Notes under the pieces: generated by a model
Seen by the model: the letters and a program-made list of their open reading frames with translations, nothing else
The model's database searches: none
What the model was told of the DNA's origin: nothing
Program-made: the position numbers and the translations under genes
Source: Microcebus murinus
Taxonomy: Eukaryota > Chordata > Mammalia > Primates > Cheirogaleidae
DNA: 64,000 bases
Assembly (NCBI RefSeq): GCF_040939455.1
Contig: NC_134110.1
Span: 1,248,001-1,312,000, forward strand
Reading direction: 5' to 3'
Shown: positions 46,357 to 56,804 of the stretch, one piece after another
Position numbering within the stretch: the first letter of the stretch is position 1
Layout: each line of letters starts with the position of its first letter

Positions 46357-46362
46357 AATAAA
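46357..46362 (+). terminator. ARNT2: Internal polyadenylation signal (AATAAA)
   Basis: AAGAAATAAAAGGCAC at 46354-46369, 1.3 kb after the stop. A possible proximal cleavage site about 20 bases downstream would give a shorter UTR that avoids the inserted segment. Confidence 0.5.
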
Positions 46363-47390
46363 AGGCACAAAGATAGCCTTTGGACCAAGAAGTATTTCTC
46401 AGTGAAGTGAACAGACTCCTTGCAGCCTTTAGCTTGTGAGGGCTTGCGTTTGTTTCTGCCTCGTGTTTTTGGAGGGCAGCGGGGCTTTTCTGGGGTGCAG
46501 ACCAAGGTGAGCCCCTGGGTGGTGCTCCTGCCCCGTCTGGCTGCGCTGGGCACCCAGGGAGGCAGCAGAGACAGGCGAGGAGCCTTGCCGCACCTCCTTC
46601 CCTCTGCGTCTCCCCCTGCAGGGTCAGGGAGCCCCGGCCCAGTGCCGGGCCTAGGGTGGGACTCGGGCCCGGACAGGCCCTGCCTCCTTCCCCCCCAGCC
46701 CCGTCCCAGGCGTCGTGGGGACATGAGGGAGAGTCTGGTCAGCGTTGTCTTCTCCATGCCCCGCTCTGCTTCAGGGACTCTCGCGAGTCCTAGGAGCTGC
46801 CACTGGGACCAGGGTCAGGGGAGACGGAGGAGGAGCAGGAGGAGGAGGAGGCCAGGGCTGGGAGGATCCGCACCGAGGGATTCTCCCACCAAAGATTTTG
46901 GAGACAAACTGGAGTGAGAATTAAAGCCCCGGAGGGTTTAATTATCCAGGTTTGCAAGAGATCCTCCCAGGCCAGTGCTGCCCAGCTCGGGAGGGCAGAG
47001 CGCCCTGCTCCGCGCCCTTCAGCCCACACAGAGCTGGGCAGGCGCTGGTGGCTCCGTGCCGCTCTGGGACCCGCTTCCTCAGTCCCCATCTGAGCTGCCA
47101 GACGCTCCGTGGGCTGCGCAAGCAGAGGGCTGTGCTCAGGCGAGGGCCACGCGGCGGTGCGGAGCCGTGGCAAGGACGTGGATGCAGCTGCAGTGAGGCC
47201 CCACCAAAGCCCAGTCAGCGACTGTGACGGTGGCCATGGATGGTTCTAGAATGCGCCACTGGCATGTCACTCACCTCCCCCCTTTTGGTTTTCGTTTTGG
47301 CTTTAGGGGATGAGAGAGCCATCGTAAACAGCCATGTTCTGCTCCACTCCCCAACACACCGAGGTCTCCCTTTGTGATTTCACGAGCAGG

Positions 47391-47964
47391 GGACAGCGGG
47401 GGCTCTGACAGTGCTGGACATAGCCCTGAGGGGCTTCACTCCTCCGGGCAGTGGAGCTCCCTGCACCTCCAGGTTAGCCCGCTGCACGCTCTGCCCCTGC
47501 TGGCCCCAGAGAAAGAACGGTGGTCTCTTCCCCGCCCCCGCCTCGCTCTGGGCAGCCCCTGGGCTGCGCCTGCGTCATGAACACTTGCTTCTCTGAGCTC
47601 CCTGCCCGTGTCAGCTCTGACCCGCTGTGTAGACAGGGGCAAGCCAGCGACCCAGCAGCGCTAGCCGGAAAGCAGTCAGTGGACCCCTCTTTGTGTCACC
47701 AGACAGTGTGGGTTTGGTCTCAGTCGCTGTGTCCCAACTTGCCCCCCCAAATCCCAGTCCTAATGAGCCGTGAGTCCGGGGCACCTTGAAGAAGCCCCAC
47801 ACAGTGGTGTGGGCACAGTGTCACAGGCAGGGTTCCTCGGCCTGTGGCCACTGATGTGAAATGGGGGCACAGGCTGTGCGGGGACAGGGCCGCCGGCTCC
47901 AGCCAACACTCCCAGTTTCCTTTTTAACAAAAAAAAACAAAAAGAAGAAGAAAAAGAAAAAAAA
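47391..47964 (+). mobile_element. Candidate retro-inserted segment in the 3' UTR
   Basis: A 574-bp stretch between two perfect copies of GATTTCACGAGCAGG (47376-47390 and 47965-47979). The right end is A-rich (47930-47964, A9 then AAAGAAGAAG and AAAAAGAAAAAAAA). This is the form of a poly(A) retrocopy in + orientation, but there is no AATAAA before the tail, the target TTTGT|GATTT is not the usual L1 site, and I do not recognise the source. Confidence 0.5.
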
Positions 47965-48152
47965 GATTTCACGAGCAGGCGTCAGTGGACAGCTCAAGCG
48001 CTTAATCGTTTCTCTTTAACCTAACTTCGTATGGATGTGAATGTGCTGTGGGTAAAGCATTTGTATTTCCTGAATGTTCTCTGTGACTAACAGTTACTAA
48101 GTCAGTTGTGTACATGTGTAACTAATGTAACTGCCTTTTGAAACTTCATTAC

Positions 48153-48158
48153 AATAAA
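48153..48158 (+). terminator. ARNT2: Distal polyadenylation signal (AATAAA) of ARNT2
   Basis: ATTACAATAAAAGTGACTTT with the GT-rich GTGACTTTGCTCTGAGCAG downstream. The region before it (ATTTGTATTTCCTGAATG, GTGTACATGTGTAACTAATG) reads like a conserved 3' UTR end. Confidence 0.75.
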
Positions 48159-48439
48159 AGTGACTTTGCTCTGAGCAGTGAGTGGCCCAGGCCAACTTTG
48201 TAATTGAACCGTTTGTGGAAACCGCCCCTGCAGTTTGGGGTGTGTCCTGTGTCACCCCTCTTCCTAAGTGCTGTGACGTCAGGCGGTAAAGGACATGGAG
48301 TATTTGTAGCCAAAGAGGGATCTGGGGGCAGGCCTAGCCACTTAGGTTGGAAAAGGAAACGTGCTGTCCCTGACGGTCCGTGGCAGGCAAGGCTCTCCGG
48401 GAGCTTCTTTGCAAATGCTTTTCTCGTTAATCAGGGTAG

Positions 48440-48580
48440 ATCTGTGGTACGTGGTTGCTATTCCTGGTTTACAGCTGTGAAACTGAGACTCAGAGAAGTT
48501 AAGTGACTTGTCTAAGAACACACAGGAAGGAAATGGCAGAACCAGGATTTGGTCACAGGTCCCACTCCAAAACCCTGTAT
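48440..48580 (+). mobile_element. MIR SINE
   Basis: GAAACTGAGACTCAGAGAAG, TTAAGTGACTTGTCTAAG, GGCAGAACCAGGATTTGG follow MIR in sense very closely. Confidence 0.8.
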
Positions 48581-48665
48581 ATATTGCCCTCTTCAAACTC
48601 TCTGTTTTTTTAAATCCTTACAAAATTAAGTTTTTATTTTAATACACTTAAGCCTCTAGAAAATA

Positions 48666-49050
48666 CAGTTGACTCTTGAACAACACCGATTTGAACTGTG
48701 AGGGTCACTTATACACGCATTTTCTCCTGCCTCTGCCTCTCCCGAGGCAGCCGGACCAACCCCTCCTCTTCCTCCTCCTCAGCCTACGCAGCGTGAAGAC
48801 GATGATGATGAAGACTTTATGGTGATCCGAATAGTGAATACATTTTCTCTTCCTTGTGGTTTTCTCAGTAGCATTTTCTTTTCTCTAGCTGACTTTGTTG
48901 TGAGAACACAGTATGTAGTACATACACAAAGTGTGTGTTTAGCTACTGTTTGTCACTGGTAAGGCTTCAGGTCAACAGTAGCTCTCAGGAGTTAGGTTTT
49001 CAGAAGTCAGAAGTTATACATGGATTTTCAACTGCGTAAGGGTTCTAGCA
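48666..49050 (+). mobile_element. MER2-type Tigger DNA transposon
   Basis: Begins at a TA with CAGTTGACTCTTGAACAACA, continues TTTGAACTGTGAGGGTCAC, ACTTATACACGCATTTTC, TTTTCTTTTCTCTAGCTGAC, AAGGCTTCAGGTCAACAG, TACATGGATTTTCAACTGCG: the MER2 order. The 3' TIR is lost. A CCTCCTC-rich insertion lies at 48760-48800. Confidence 0.75.
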
Positions 49051-49109
49051 AAATAGCACGCTGAAATCTCTTGACTCTTGTCTATCAACACCTAGCATTG
49101 CTCTTTTAC

Positions 49110-50190
49110 GGCTTTATTGGCTAGTGTTGACATAAAATAAACTGCACATATTTAAAGACTACATGGGAGAAAGTTTGTGACCTTGAGTTAAACATAGACT
49201 TCTTAAGACCTACACTAAAAGGACAATCCACCAAAGAGCAAATTGGCAAAATGGGCTCCATAAAAATTAACAACATTTGCTTTCGAAAGACACTGTTAAA
49301 CATATAAGTCACTGGGAGAAAACATTCAGAAATCATATATCTCTGACAAAGAACTTGTATCTAGAATATGTAAATATCTCTTAGAACTTAATAACACAAA
49401 CAACTCAGTATGAAGCAGGCAAAAAACTTGAACAGGCGTGTCACCCAGAAGACAGGCAGATGGCAGATAAGCACATGGTAAATGGTCACATCATCAGTCA
49501 TCACGGAAATGCAAACTCAAGGCACAGTGAGACACCGTTCTAATATTTGACTGAAATTTTAAAAGGCAAGTGTTGTCCAGGATGTTTTGCAGCTAGAACC
49601 CTCAAACAGGCGGAATGGCGTTTTGCCGTTCCCCGGGAAGGTAAGCGTCTGCCCACCATACCACTTGGCTGTTCCATACCGAGGCATTTATTTGCCCAGG
49701 AGAAATGAAGACATGTTTCCACACAAAGACGTGAATGGGAATACTCATCGCAGCTTTATGTGTAATAGCCAAAACCCAAAAGCCACCTGCATGTCCATCA
49801 GCAGGTGAGTGGACAGACTGTGGCATTATCCATCCACGTGATAGAACTCCTCTGCAATAAAACGAAACAAAACACTGTCAAGAGCAACCACAGAAACAGC
49901 TCAGTAACAACACAGGGGCAAAGGAAGCCGGGCACGGACGCGCAGTGTGACTGCGCTTAATACAGACTCTGGGTAAGACACACCCAGTCCGCGGGGACTG
50001 AAGCAGACCCGAGTGTGGGGAGGAGGGGCACAGAGAAATTCTCCCAGACGATGGGAAAGTTCTTTACAGTGCTTGTGTGACAGTCACAAAGGTGTGTGCA
50101 CGTGGCAAAACTCACCACAACGTCCACGTAAGATGGGTGCGTTAAATTGTACACAAGTTTCATCTAAATAAAGTTGATGTTAAAATAATC
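49110..50190 (+). mobile_element. L1M 3' end
   Basis: GACATAAAATAAACTGCACA near 49130, AAAAGGACAATCCACCAAAG, GAACTTGTATCTAGAATATG, CCAAAACCCAAAAGCCACC, then AAATTGTACACAAGTTTC near the end are L1 ORF2/3' UTR text in sense, with many indels. Confidence 0.65.
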
Positions 50191-50499
50191 ACAGCAGAAT
50201 TTTTTTGTGGAATTTGTGTTCCCAACTTTCCTATGAAAGAAAAGGGAAAAATAATAGCCAATAAATTTTGTTGAATAAATGTAAAAAAAAGAAGAGAAGG
50301 AAGAAGAAGGAAAAGAGAGGGCATTTGTCCGGCCACACCGGGGGAGCTTTGTAATTGAAAGTGTGGGGCTGACGCCTGAAAACAAACAGCAAAGCACCTG
50401 AAAATCACACCTGCTTCTCATTGGCCTGTTTGGAAGAGTCGGCATTGCAAATCATAGAGCTCGAGCAGAGCAAAGGACGTGGGGGAGGAGGGGAGATGT

Positions 50500-52720
50500 C
50501 GAAAAATAAACGATTAGCTCCTCATCTGTCACCCTGTTAAAAAATACAGAATACTCCACACAGACGAAAACATCTCAATGCCAAAAGCAACGTATGTACA
50601 ACATTTAGGAAAAACATCTAGGACAGGGGTCCTCAAACTTTTTAAACAGGGGGCCAGTTCACTGTCCCTCAGACCGTTGAAGGGTGCACACTGTGGGCCC
50701 GGGATGAGTCAGCTGCTAAGCAGGACAGGCAGCCGTGGCAAAAACACCCGGAGGGCCGGGTAAATGTCCTTGGCAGGCTGCATGTGGCCCACGGGCTATA
50801 GTTCAAGGATGCCTGATCTAGGAGAATATATTCATAAGACCAAGTCAGGGAAGGATTTCTTAAACCAGGCACAAAGATGATAAACCATGAAGTAAAATGT
50901 TGGCAAGTCTGAACTCAATAAAAAGAATTCAGCCTCAAAAATGGCACAATTTATTCATTCACCAATTAATAGATATTAATTATTGTTTCTAGTTTGGGAC
51001 TATTGTGAATAAAGCTACTGTAAACATTTAAAAAATGTAACATTAAAATGTAACAAAAAAAAAGCGATGAAAAATATTTGCAACTTAGATACCCAGCAGA
51101 GTCATGTTCAGAATATAGGAAGGATTCCTAAAAGTCAACAAAAGGAATACAAACTCAGTCGATAAATTTTCAAAGGGTTTGAACTGTCAGTTCGTAGGAA
51201 CTCAGATGGTATTAAATCTATCAGAAGCAGCTGAACTTCCCTGTAAGGGCGATGCAAAATTAAAACAGAATAACTGCTTGTGTCACTCAGATTTACTGAG
51301 TCTGATAACACAATTGTTACTGAGGGTATGATAAGACAGGGACTGTCCTTGCCAGCCAGTGGGAATAGTGTGCTTGCTCTGGGAAAACGGCGTTCATTCA
51401 GGTGTTAACCAGACCCGGGTTTCCAACAGCATGCTGGAAACATCCGGGACGGCCACAGATGTGCAAATCCATGACCAGGGTTCTAATTCCTCGCGTCTGT
51501 TCCAGAGAACTTCTCGGATATACACAGGCAGACAGATAAAAGCATATTCATACCTGTTTGTAGTAGTGAGAAAGTAGAAAATAATCCACCCTTGAGCAGA
51601 GAGATGAATAGCTGCCGTTTAGTCACACAAAGGAATATATTGCAGCACTTAAACGATTTTGTTGCAGCTTGCAAAAATTCTAAAAATACAACGTTGGATT
51701 TAAATGCTATGCATATTTTTATAGCTCAAGGCATTAGCATATTTTGTGAATACGTAGATAAGTAGTAAAAGAAAGAAAAGGAAAAGGTCTCATGGCCTGA
51801 AAAATACAGCCCTGGGCAACGGCTCTCCTCGCGCAGATTAAGAAGGGAGAAAAGCGGAAGGAAGGGGCGCTGACGGAACACGGAGAAGAGAGGCATCTGA
51901 GCCCCTTGTTAGGCCGAGCTTCCTCCCGGCGGTGGGCGCAGGGCCCTGTCACTCCTGCCTCAGGTGTGCTCGTGACGGGGATATTTCACGATTAAACATA
52001 AATCACAAAGCAGATCATCTCCAAGTAGAAAAATGCAAATCGGAGTGACGGTGATGTGACCTTCGTCCCCCACATGAATTGGCAAAAGCGAGAGTGCATA
52101 CGAAAGGATTTTCTTAGTTATTTTTAGAAGAAATAGACATTTTCACGACTTAATTTGAAAGTAATGTGAAAATACCGACCGCATGAACGCCCGTGTCTTT
52201 GACTGGGCTGTCCAGCTCCTGGAGACCCATCCCACCGAAATGGCAGGCTGGAAATGCAGTGTGCACATCCCAGTGTTTACTGCCACCCTACGTTGGAACG
52301 GAGCAAAATTATAAATCCGGGCAAAGCCCACCGGCAGAGGAACGGATCAATCCATGGGAGAACGCACACATTGTTGAATGTTACACAGCATGACCTCAAT
52401 GTGTTAACCAATTCAAAAAATCAGAAAATCATAATAAAATTAATGCATGTTGGTAAAACAGGCACTGCCAAAAGCACGTTGTGAAGGTTCACGTATGAGT
52501 ACGTGGTTGTGTGTGTACGTGCACGTGTTCACGTAGAAAATGCACAGAATACTGTATTCACGTTAGACTGTATGCGGAGGGGTTGTGGAAGCAGAGAAAG
52601 TAAGGAAAAATCAAATGTGTTAGGTGTAATAACTTTGCGTTTACATAAATCATTATGTGTGCATTCACATGTATCAGACACATATGGAAATATCTTCACG
52701 GGAGAGTCGACATGATGGAA
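50500..52720. mobile_element. Composite of old L1 fragments
   Basis: L1-like text in pieces: TAAACCAGGCACAAAGATG near 50860, an antisense patch ATTCATTCACCAATTAATAG near 50950, then sense ORF2 end and 3' UTR (AAATCCATGACCAGGG, AAATCCGGGCAAAGCCC, AGGAACGGATCAATCCATGG). Boundaries are uncertain. Confidence 0.5.
50624..50815. mobile_element. Non-autonomous hAT element with perfect 8-bp TSD
   Basis: 192 bp, begins CAGGGGTCCTCAAACT, ends AGTTCAAGGATGCCTG (imperfect inverted ends), flanked by ATCTAGGA at 50616-50623 and 50816-50823. Internal CAGGGGGCCAGTTCACTGTC and CGGGCTATAG match a miniature hAT family that I know from lemur and galago DNA but cannot name. It sits inside L1 DNA, so it is younger than that. 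Confidence 0.85.
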
Positions 52721-53464
52721 GCGGGGTGAACGTCGCTCCCCTCCTCATAACGCTCAGCATGCCTTGTTGTACAAGGAACATACATTACTTATAAAATCAT
52801 AAAAGATAATATAAAGCAAATCACCTGCCAGAAGAAGAAAATCAGTGAATCTTGAAATTTGGGATTTGGGATTTCGGTGCCTGGGGGCGGGAAAGGGAAG
52901 CGCGCATGGGTGTGACGGCAGAGCGGAGCACCTGTGCGGTGGGCGGGCGCCCGCAGGGCGGCACCTGGGGAGGGGGACGCAGAGCGAAGGCCAAGCCGTT
53001 GCCGGGACCTGGGCTGGCGCTTAGCCCACCATAAGCAGCTAGACAGGAACGTGCTCCGCGCACAGTTGGAGCAATAGCTATTATTTTCCTGACGTTTCCA
53101 ATGATACACACTCATTATTTTTAAAGCAAAGAGTGTAGAAAACTATGAAGAATGAGAATATTATATTCCACTTCATTCTCCCTGGTGATTGGGTCCAGTG
53201 AGTTAGGGGGAGGTCAGAGGGGTCAAGTGCAGGGGTGAGGGCAGCGCTGGGCCTGCCCGGAATGCAGGGAGCGGCCAGGCCACGGGAAGAGCCAGCTCGC
53301 ACTCTCGTCCCCTCCCTTGACTTCTGCACACCCCCCCCCCGTCCCGGTGGGGAGGACGAGCTGGCTCCTGGTCCCCCACCGAGAAGCGTCAGGTCGCCCC
53401 AGCCACCGTGAGCTCACTGCCCCCGCAAACCCTCAGATGCGGTCTCTCCGTGGACACTCAAGGG

Positions 53465-53671
53465 GCCCACCCGCCACGCCCAGCACCCCCACCCGCCACG
53501 CCCAGAGCCCCCACCTGCCACACCCAGCACCCCCACCCGCCACGCCCAGAGCCCCCACCTGCCACACCCAGAGCCGGGGCTGAGACCCCCACCCGCCCGC
53601 CCAGAGCTGGGCTGAGGCCCCACCCGCCACACACAGAGCCCCCACCCGCCACGCCCAGAGCTGGGCTGAGG
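53465..53671. repeat. 23-bp minisatellite
   Basis: About 6 adjacent and 2-3 diverged copies of a CCACCCGCCACGCCCAG-based unit (alternatives CCTGCCACACCC; GAGC or GCAC ends), C-rich on the + strand. It precedes the large array by about 65 bases. Confidence 0.9.
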
Positions 53672-53735
53672 CTGTGCAGGGAGGACTCAGGCCCCGTACC
53701 TGCAAGGCCCCACCCCAGCAGAGAGAGCCAGGCGG

Positions 53736-56700
53736 ACCACAGCGGAGAGTGGGCTGGGTGAGGGGGGGAGGGAGACACCCCACCACAGCGGAGAGTGGGC
53801 TGGGTGAGGGCAGGAGGGAGACACCCCACCACAGCGGAGAGTGGGCTGGGTGAGGGCGGGAGGGAGACACCCCACCACAGCGGAGAGTGGGCTGGGTGAG
53901 GGCAGGAGGGAGACACCCCACCACAGCGGAGAGTGGGCTGGGTGAGGGCGGGAGGATGACACCCCACCACAGCGGAGAGTGGGCTGGGTGAGGGCGGAGG
54001 GAGACACCCCACCACAGCGGAGAGTGGGCTGGGTGAGGGCGGGAGGGAGACACCCCACCACAGCGGAGAGTGGGCTGGGTGAGGGCGGGAGGATGACACC
54101 CCACCACAGCGGAGAGTGGGCTGGGTGAGGGCGGAGGGAGACACCCCACCACAGCGGAGAGTGGGCTGGGTGAGGGCGGGAGGGAGACACCCCACCACAG
54201 CGGAGAGTGGGCTGGGTGAGGGCGGGAGGGAGACACCCCACCACAGCGGAGAGTGGGCTGGGTGAGGACGGGAGGGAGACACCCCACCATAGCGGAGAGT
54301 GGGCTGGGTGAGGGCGGGAGGGAGACACCCCACCACAGCGGAGAGTGGGCTGGGTGAGGGCGGAGGGAGACACCCCACCATAGCGGAGAGTGGGCTGGGT
54401 GAGGGCGGAGGGAGACACCCCACCACAGCGGAGAGTGGGCTGGGTGAGGGCGGAGGGAGACACCCCACCATAGCGGAGAGTGGTCTGGGTGAGGGCGGAG
54501 GGAGACACCCCACCACAGCGGAGAGTGGGCTGGGTGAGGGCGGAGGGAGACACCCCACCACAGCGGAGAGTGGGCTGGGTGAGGGCGGAGGGAGACACCC
54601 CACCATAGCGGAGAGTGGTCTGGGTGAGGGCGGAGGGAGACACCCCACCACAGCGGAGAGTGGGCTGGGTGAGGGCGGGAGGGAGACACCCCACCACAGC
54701 GGAGAGTGGGCTGGGTGAGGGCGGGAGGATGACACCCCACCACAGCGGAGAGTGGGCTGGGTGAGGGCGGGAGGGAGACACCCCACCATAGCGGAGAGTG
54801 GGCTGGGTGAGGGCGGGAGGGAGACACCCCACCACAGCGGAGAGTGGGCTGGGTGAGGGCGGAGGGAGACACCCCACCATAGCGGAGAGTGGGCTGGGTG
54901 AGGGCGGAGGGAGACACCCCACCATAGCGGAGAGTGGGCTGGGTGAGGGCGGAGGGAGACACCCCACCACAGCGGAGAGTGGGCTGGGTGAGGGCGGAGG
55001 GAGACACCCCACCACAGCGGAGAGTGGGCTGGGTGAGGGCGGAGGGAGACACCCCACCACAGCGGAGAGTGGGCTGGGTGAGGGCGGAGGGAGACACCCC
55101 ACCATAGCGGAGAGTGGTCTGGGTGAGGGCGGAGGGAGACACCCCACCATAGCGGAGAGTGGTCTGGGTGAGGGCGGAGGGAGACACCCCACCACAGCGG
55201 AGAGTGGGCTGGGTGAGGGCGGGAGGATGACACCCCACCACAGCGGAGAGTGGGCTGGGTGAGGGCGGGAGGATGACACCCCACCACAGCGGAGAGTGGG
55301 CTGGGTGAGGGCGGGAGGGAGACACCCCACCACAGCGGAGAGTGGGCTGGGTGAGGGCGGAGGGAGACACCCCACCATAGCGGAGAGTGGGCTGGGTGAG
55401 GGCGGAGGGAGACACCCCACCACAGCGGAGAGTGGGCTGGGTGAGGGCGGAGGGAGACACCCCACCACAGCGGAGAGTGGGCTGGGTGAGGGCGGGAGGG
55501 AGACACCCCACCACAGCGGAGAGTGGGCTGGGTGAGGGCAGGAGGGAGACACCCCACCACAGCGGAGAGTGGGCTGGGTGAGGGCAGGAGGGAGACACCC
55601 CACCACAGCGGAGAGTGGGCTGGGTGAGGGCAGGAGGATGACACCCCACCACAGCGGAGAGTGGGCTGGGTGAGGGCAGGAGGGAGACACCCCACCACAG
55701 CGGAGAGTGGGCTGGGTGAGGGCAGGAGGGAGACACCCCACCACAGCGGAGAGTGGGCTGGGTGAGGGCGGGAGGGAGACACCCCACCACAGCGGAGAGT
55801 GGGCTGGGTGAGGGCGGGAGGGAGACACCCCACCACAGCGGAGAGTGGGCTGGGTGAGGGCGGGAGGGAGACACCCCACCACAGCGGAGAGTGGGCTGGG
55901 TGAGGGCAGGAGGGAGACACCCCACCACAGCGGAGAGTGGGCTGGGTGAGGGCAGGAGGGAGACACCCCACCACAGCGGAGAGTGGGCTGGGTGAGGGCG
56001 GGAGGGAGACACCCCACCACAGCGGAGAGTGGGCTGGGTGAGGGCGGGAGGGAGACACCCCACCACAGCGGAGAGTGGGCTGGGTGAGGGCAGGAGGGAG
56101 ACACCCCACCACAGCGGAGAGTGGGCTGGGTGAGGACAGGAGGGAGACACCCCACCACAGCGGAGAGTGGGCTGGGTGAGGGCGGGAGGGAGACACCCCA
56201 CCACAGCGGAGAGTGGGCTGGGTGAGGGCAGGAGGGAGACACCCCACCACAGCGGAGAGTGGGCTGGGTGAGGGCGGGAGGGAGACACCCCACCACAGCG
56301 GAGAGTGGGCTGGGTGAGGACAGGAGGGAGACACCCCACCACAGCGGAGAGTGGGCCGGGTGAGGGCGGGAGGGAGACACCCCACCACAGCGGAGAGTGG
56401 GCTGGGTGAGGACGGAGGGAGACACCCCACCATAGCGGAGAGTGGGCCGGGTGAGGACGGGAGGGAGACACCCCACCACAGCGGAGAGTGGGCCGGGTGA
56501 GGACGGAGGGAGACACCCCACCACAGCGGAGAGTGGGCCGGGTGAGGACGGGAGGGAGACACCCCACCACAGCGGAGAGTGGGCCGGGTGAGGGCGGGAG
56601 GGAGACACCCCACCACAGCGGAGAGTGGGCTGGGTGAAGGCAGGAGGGAGACACCCCACCACAGCGGAGAGTGGGCCGGGTGAGGACAGGAGGGAGACAC

Positions 56701-56804
56701 CCCACCACAGCGGAGAGTGGGCTGGGTGAGGGCGGGAGGGAGACACCCCACCACAGCGGAGAGTGGGCTGGGTGAGGACAGGAGGGAGACACCCCACCAC
56801 AGCG
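53736..56804. repeat. Large 46/47-bp minisatellite (about 66 units), G4-forming
   Basis: The unit contains CACAGCGGAGAGTGGGCTGG, then GTGAGGGCGGGAGGGAGAC and ACCCCAC. Each unit is 47 bp, or 46 bp where GGGCGGGAGGG is GGGCGGAGGG. Variants: GCAGG/GCGGG, AGGGAG/AGGATG, CACAGC/CATAGC, GGGCTGGG/GGGCCGGG/GGTCTGGG, GAGGGC/GAGGAC. Copies are usually more than 90% alike. On the + strand the core GGGCTGGGTGAGGGCGGG plus AGGG has four or five G-runs. The complementary strand has no stop codon in any frame, which gives very long but meaningless open frames. Confidence 0.98.

Larger units (their letters stand above)
1..48176 (+). other. ARNT2: ARNT2 gene, 3' portion (intron 8 to polyadenylation site)
   Basis: Eleven exons, each flanked by splice signals (one exception at 32.6 kb), join in phase into the C-terminal 424 codons of ARNT2. 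The family pairs through bHLH and PAS domains with class I partners (SIM1, NPAS4, HIF-alpha, AHR) and binds E-box-like or hypoxia/xenobiotic elements in the nucleus. ARNT2 is chiefly neural and renal and is needed with SIM1 for neuroendocrine hypothalamic development. Identity with ARNT2 rather than ARNT (ARNT1) rests on the PAS-B exons ([20 protein letters not shown]), the Q-rich exon (SEVWSQWQSQHHGQQ) and the end GMFPPFSE. The bHLH and PAS-A exons are not in the window; nothing resembling them occurs before 9745. No frameshift or internal stop is seen, so this is the functional locus and not a processed copy. Confidence 0.96.
45061..48176 (+). other. ARNT2: ARNT2 3' UTR
   Basis: From the stop to about 18 bases after the distal AATAAA. 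An AU-rich patch TATTTATTGTATTTTT lies near 45268. 46826-46855 is a GGA-rich run. A 574-bp segment (47391-47964) flanked by a 15-bp direct repeat with an A-rich end looks inserted. The UTR length, about 3.1 kb, is estimated from the poly(A) signal; no transcript evidence. Confidence 0.75.
48177..53464. other. Intergenic: MIR, MER2/Tigger and old L1 remnants
   Basis: No exon or RNA gene. A MIR at 48440-48580, a MER2-type element at 48666-49050 and several L1M fragments (49110-50190, 50500-52720) with a hAT element inside. 52850-53330 is moderately GC-rich and ends in a C-run at 53330; nothing named. Confidence 0.6.

Noticed and set aside
43362..48176. ARNT2-hosted microRNA gene (as annotated in human)
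   Set aside because: I could not find a hairpin or mature sequence that I recognise by eye; folding software would be needed.
53465..53671. CRISPR-like repeat array
   Set aside because: The repeats are directly tandem without unique spacers and the DNA is mammalian; it is a minisatellite.
53736..56804. SVA/LAVA-type VNTR of a composite retrotransposon
   Set aside because: No Alu-like or SINE-R/LINE part, no poly(A) and no TSD flank the array.
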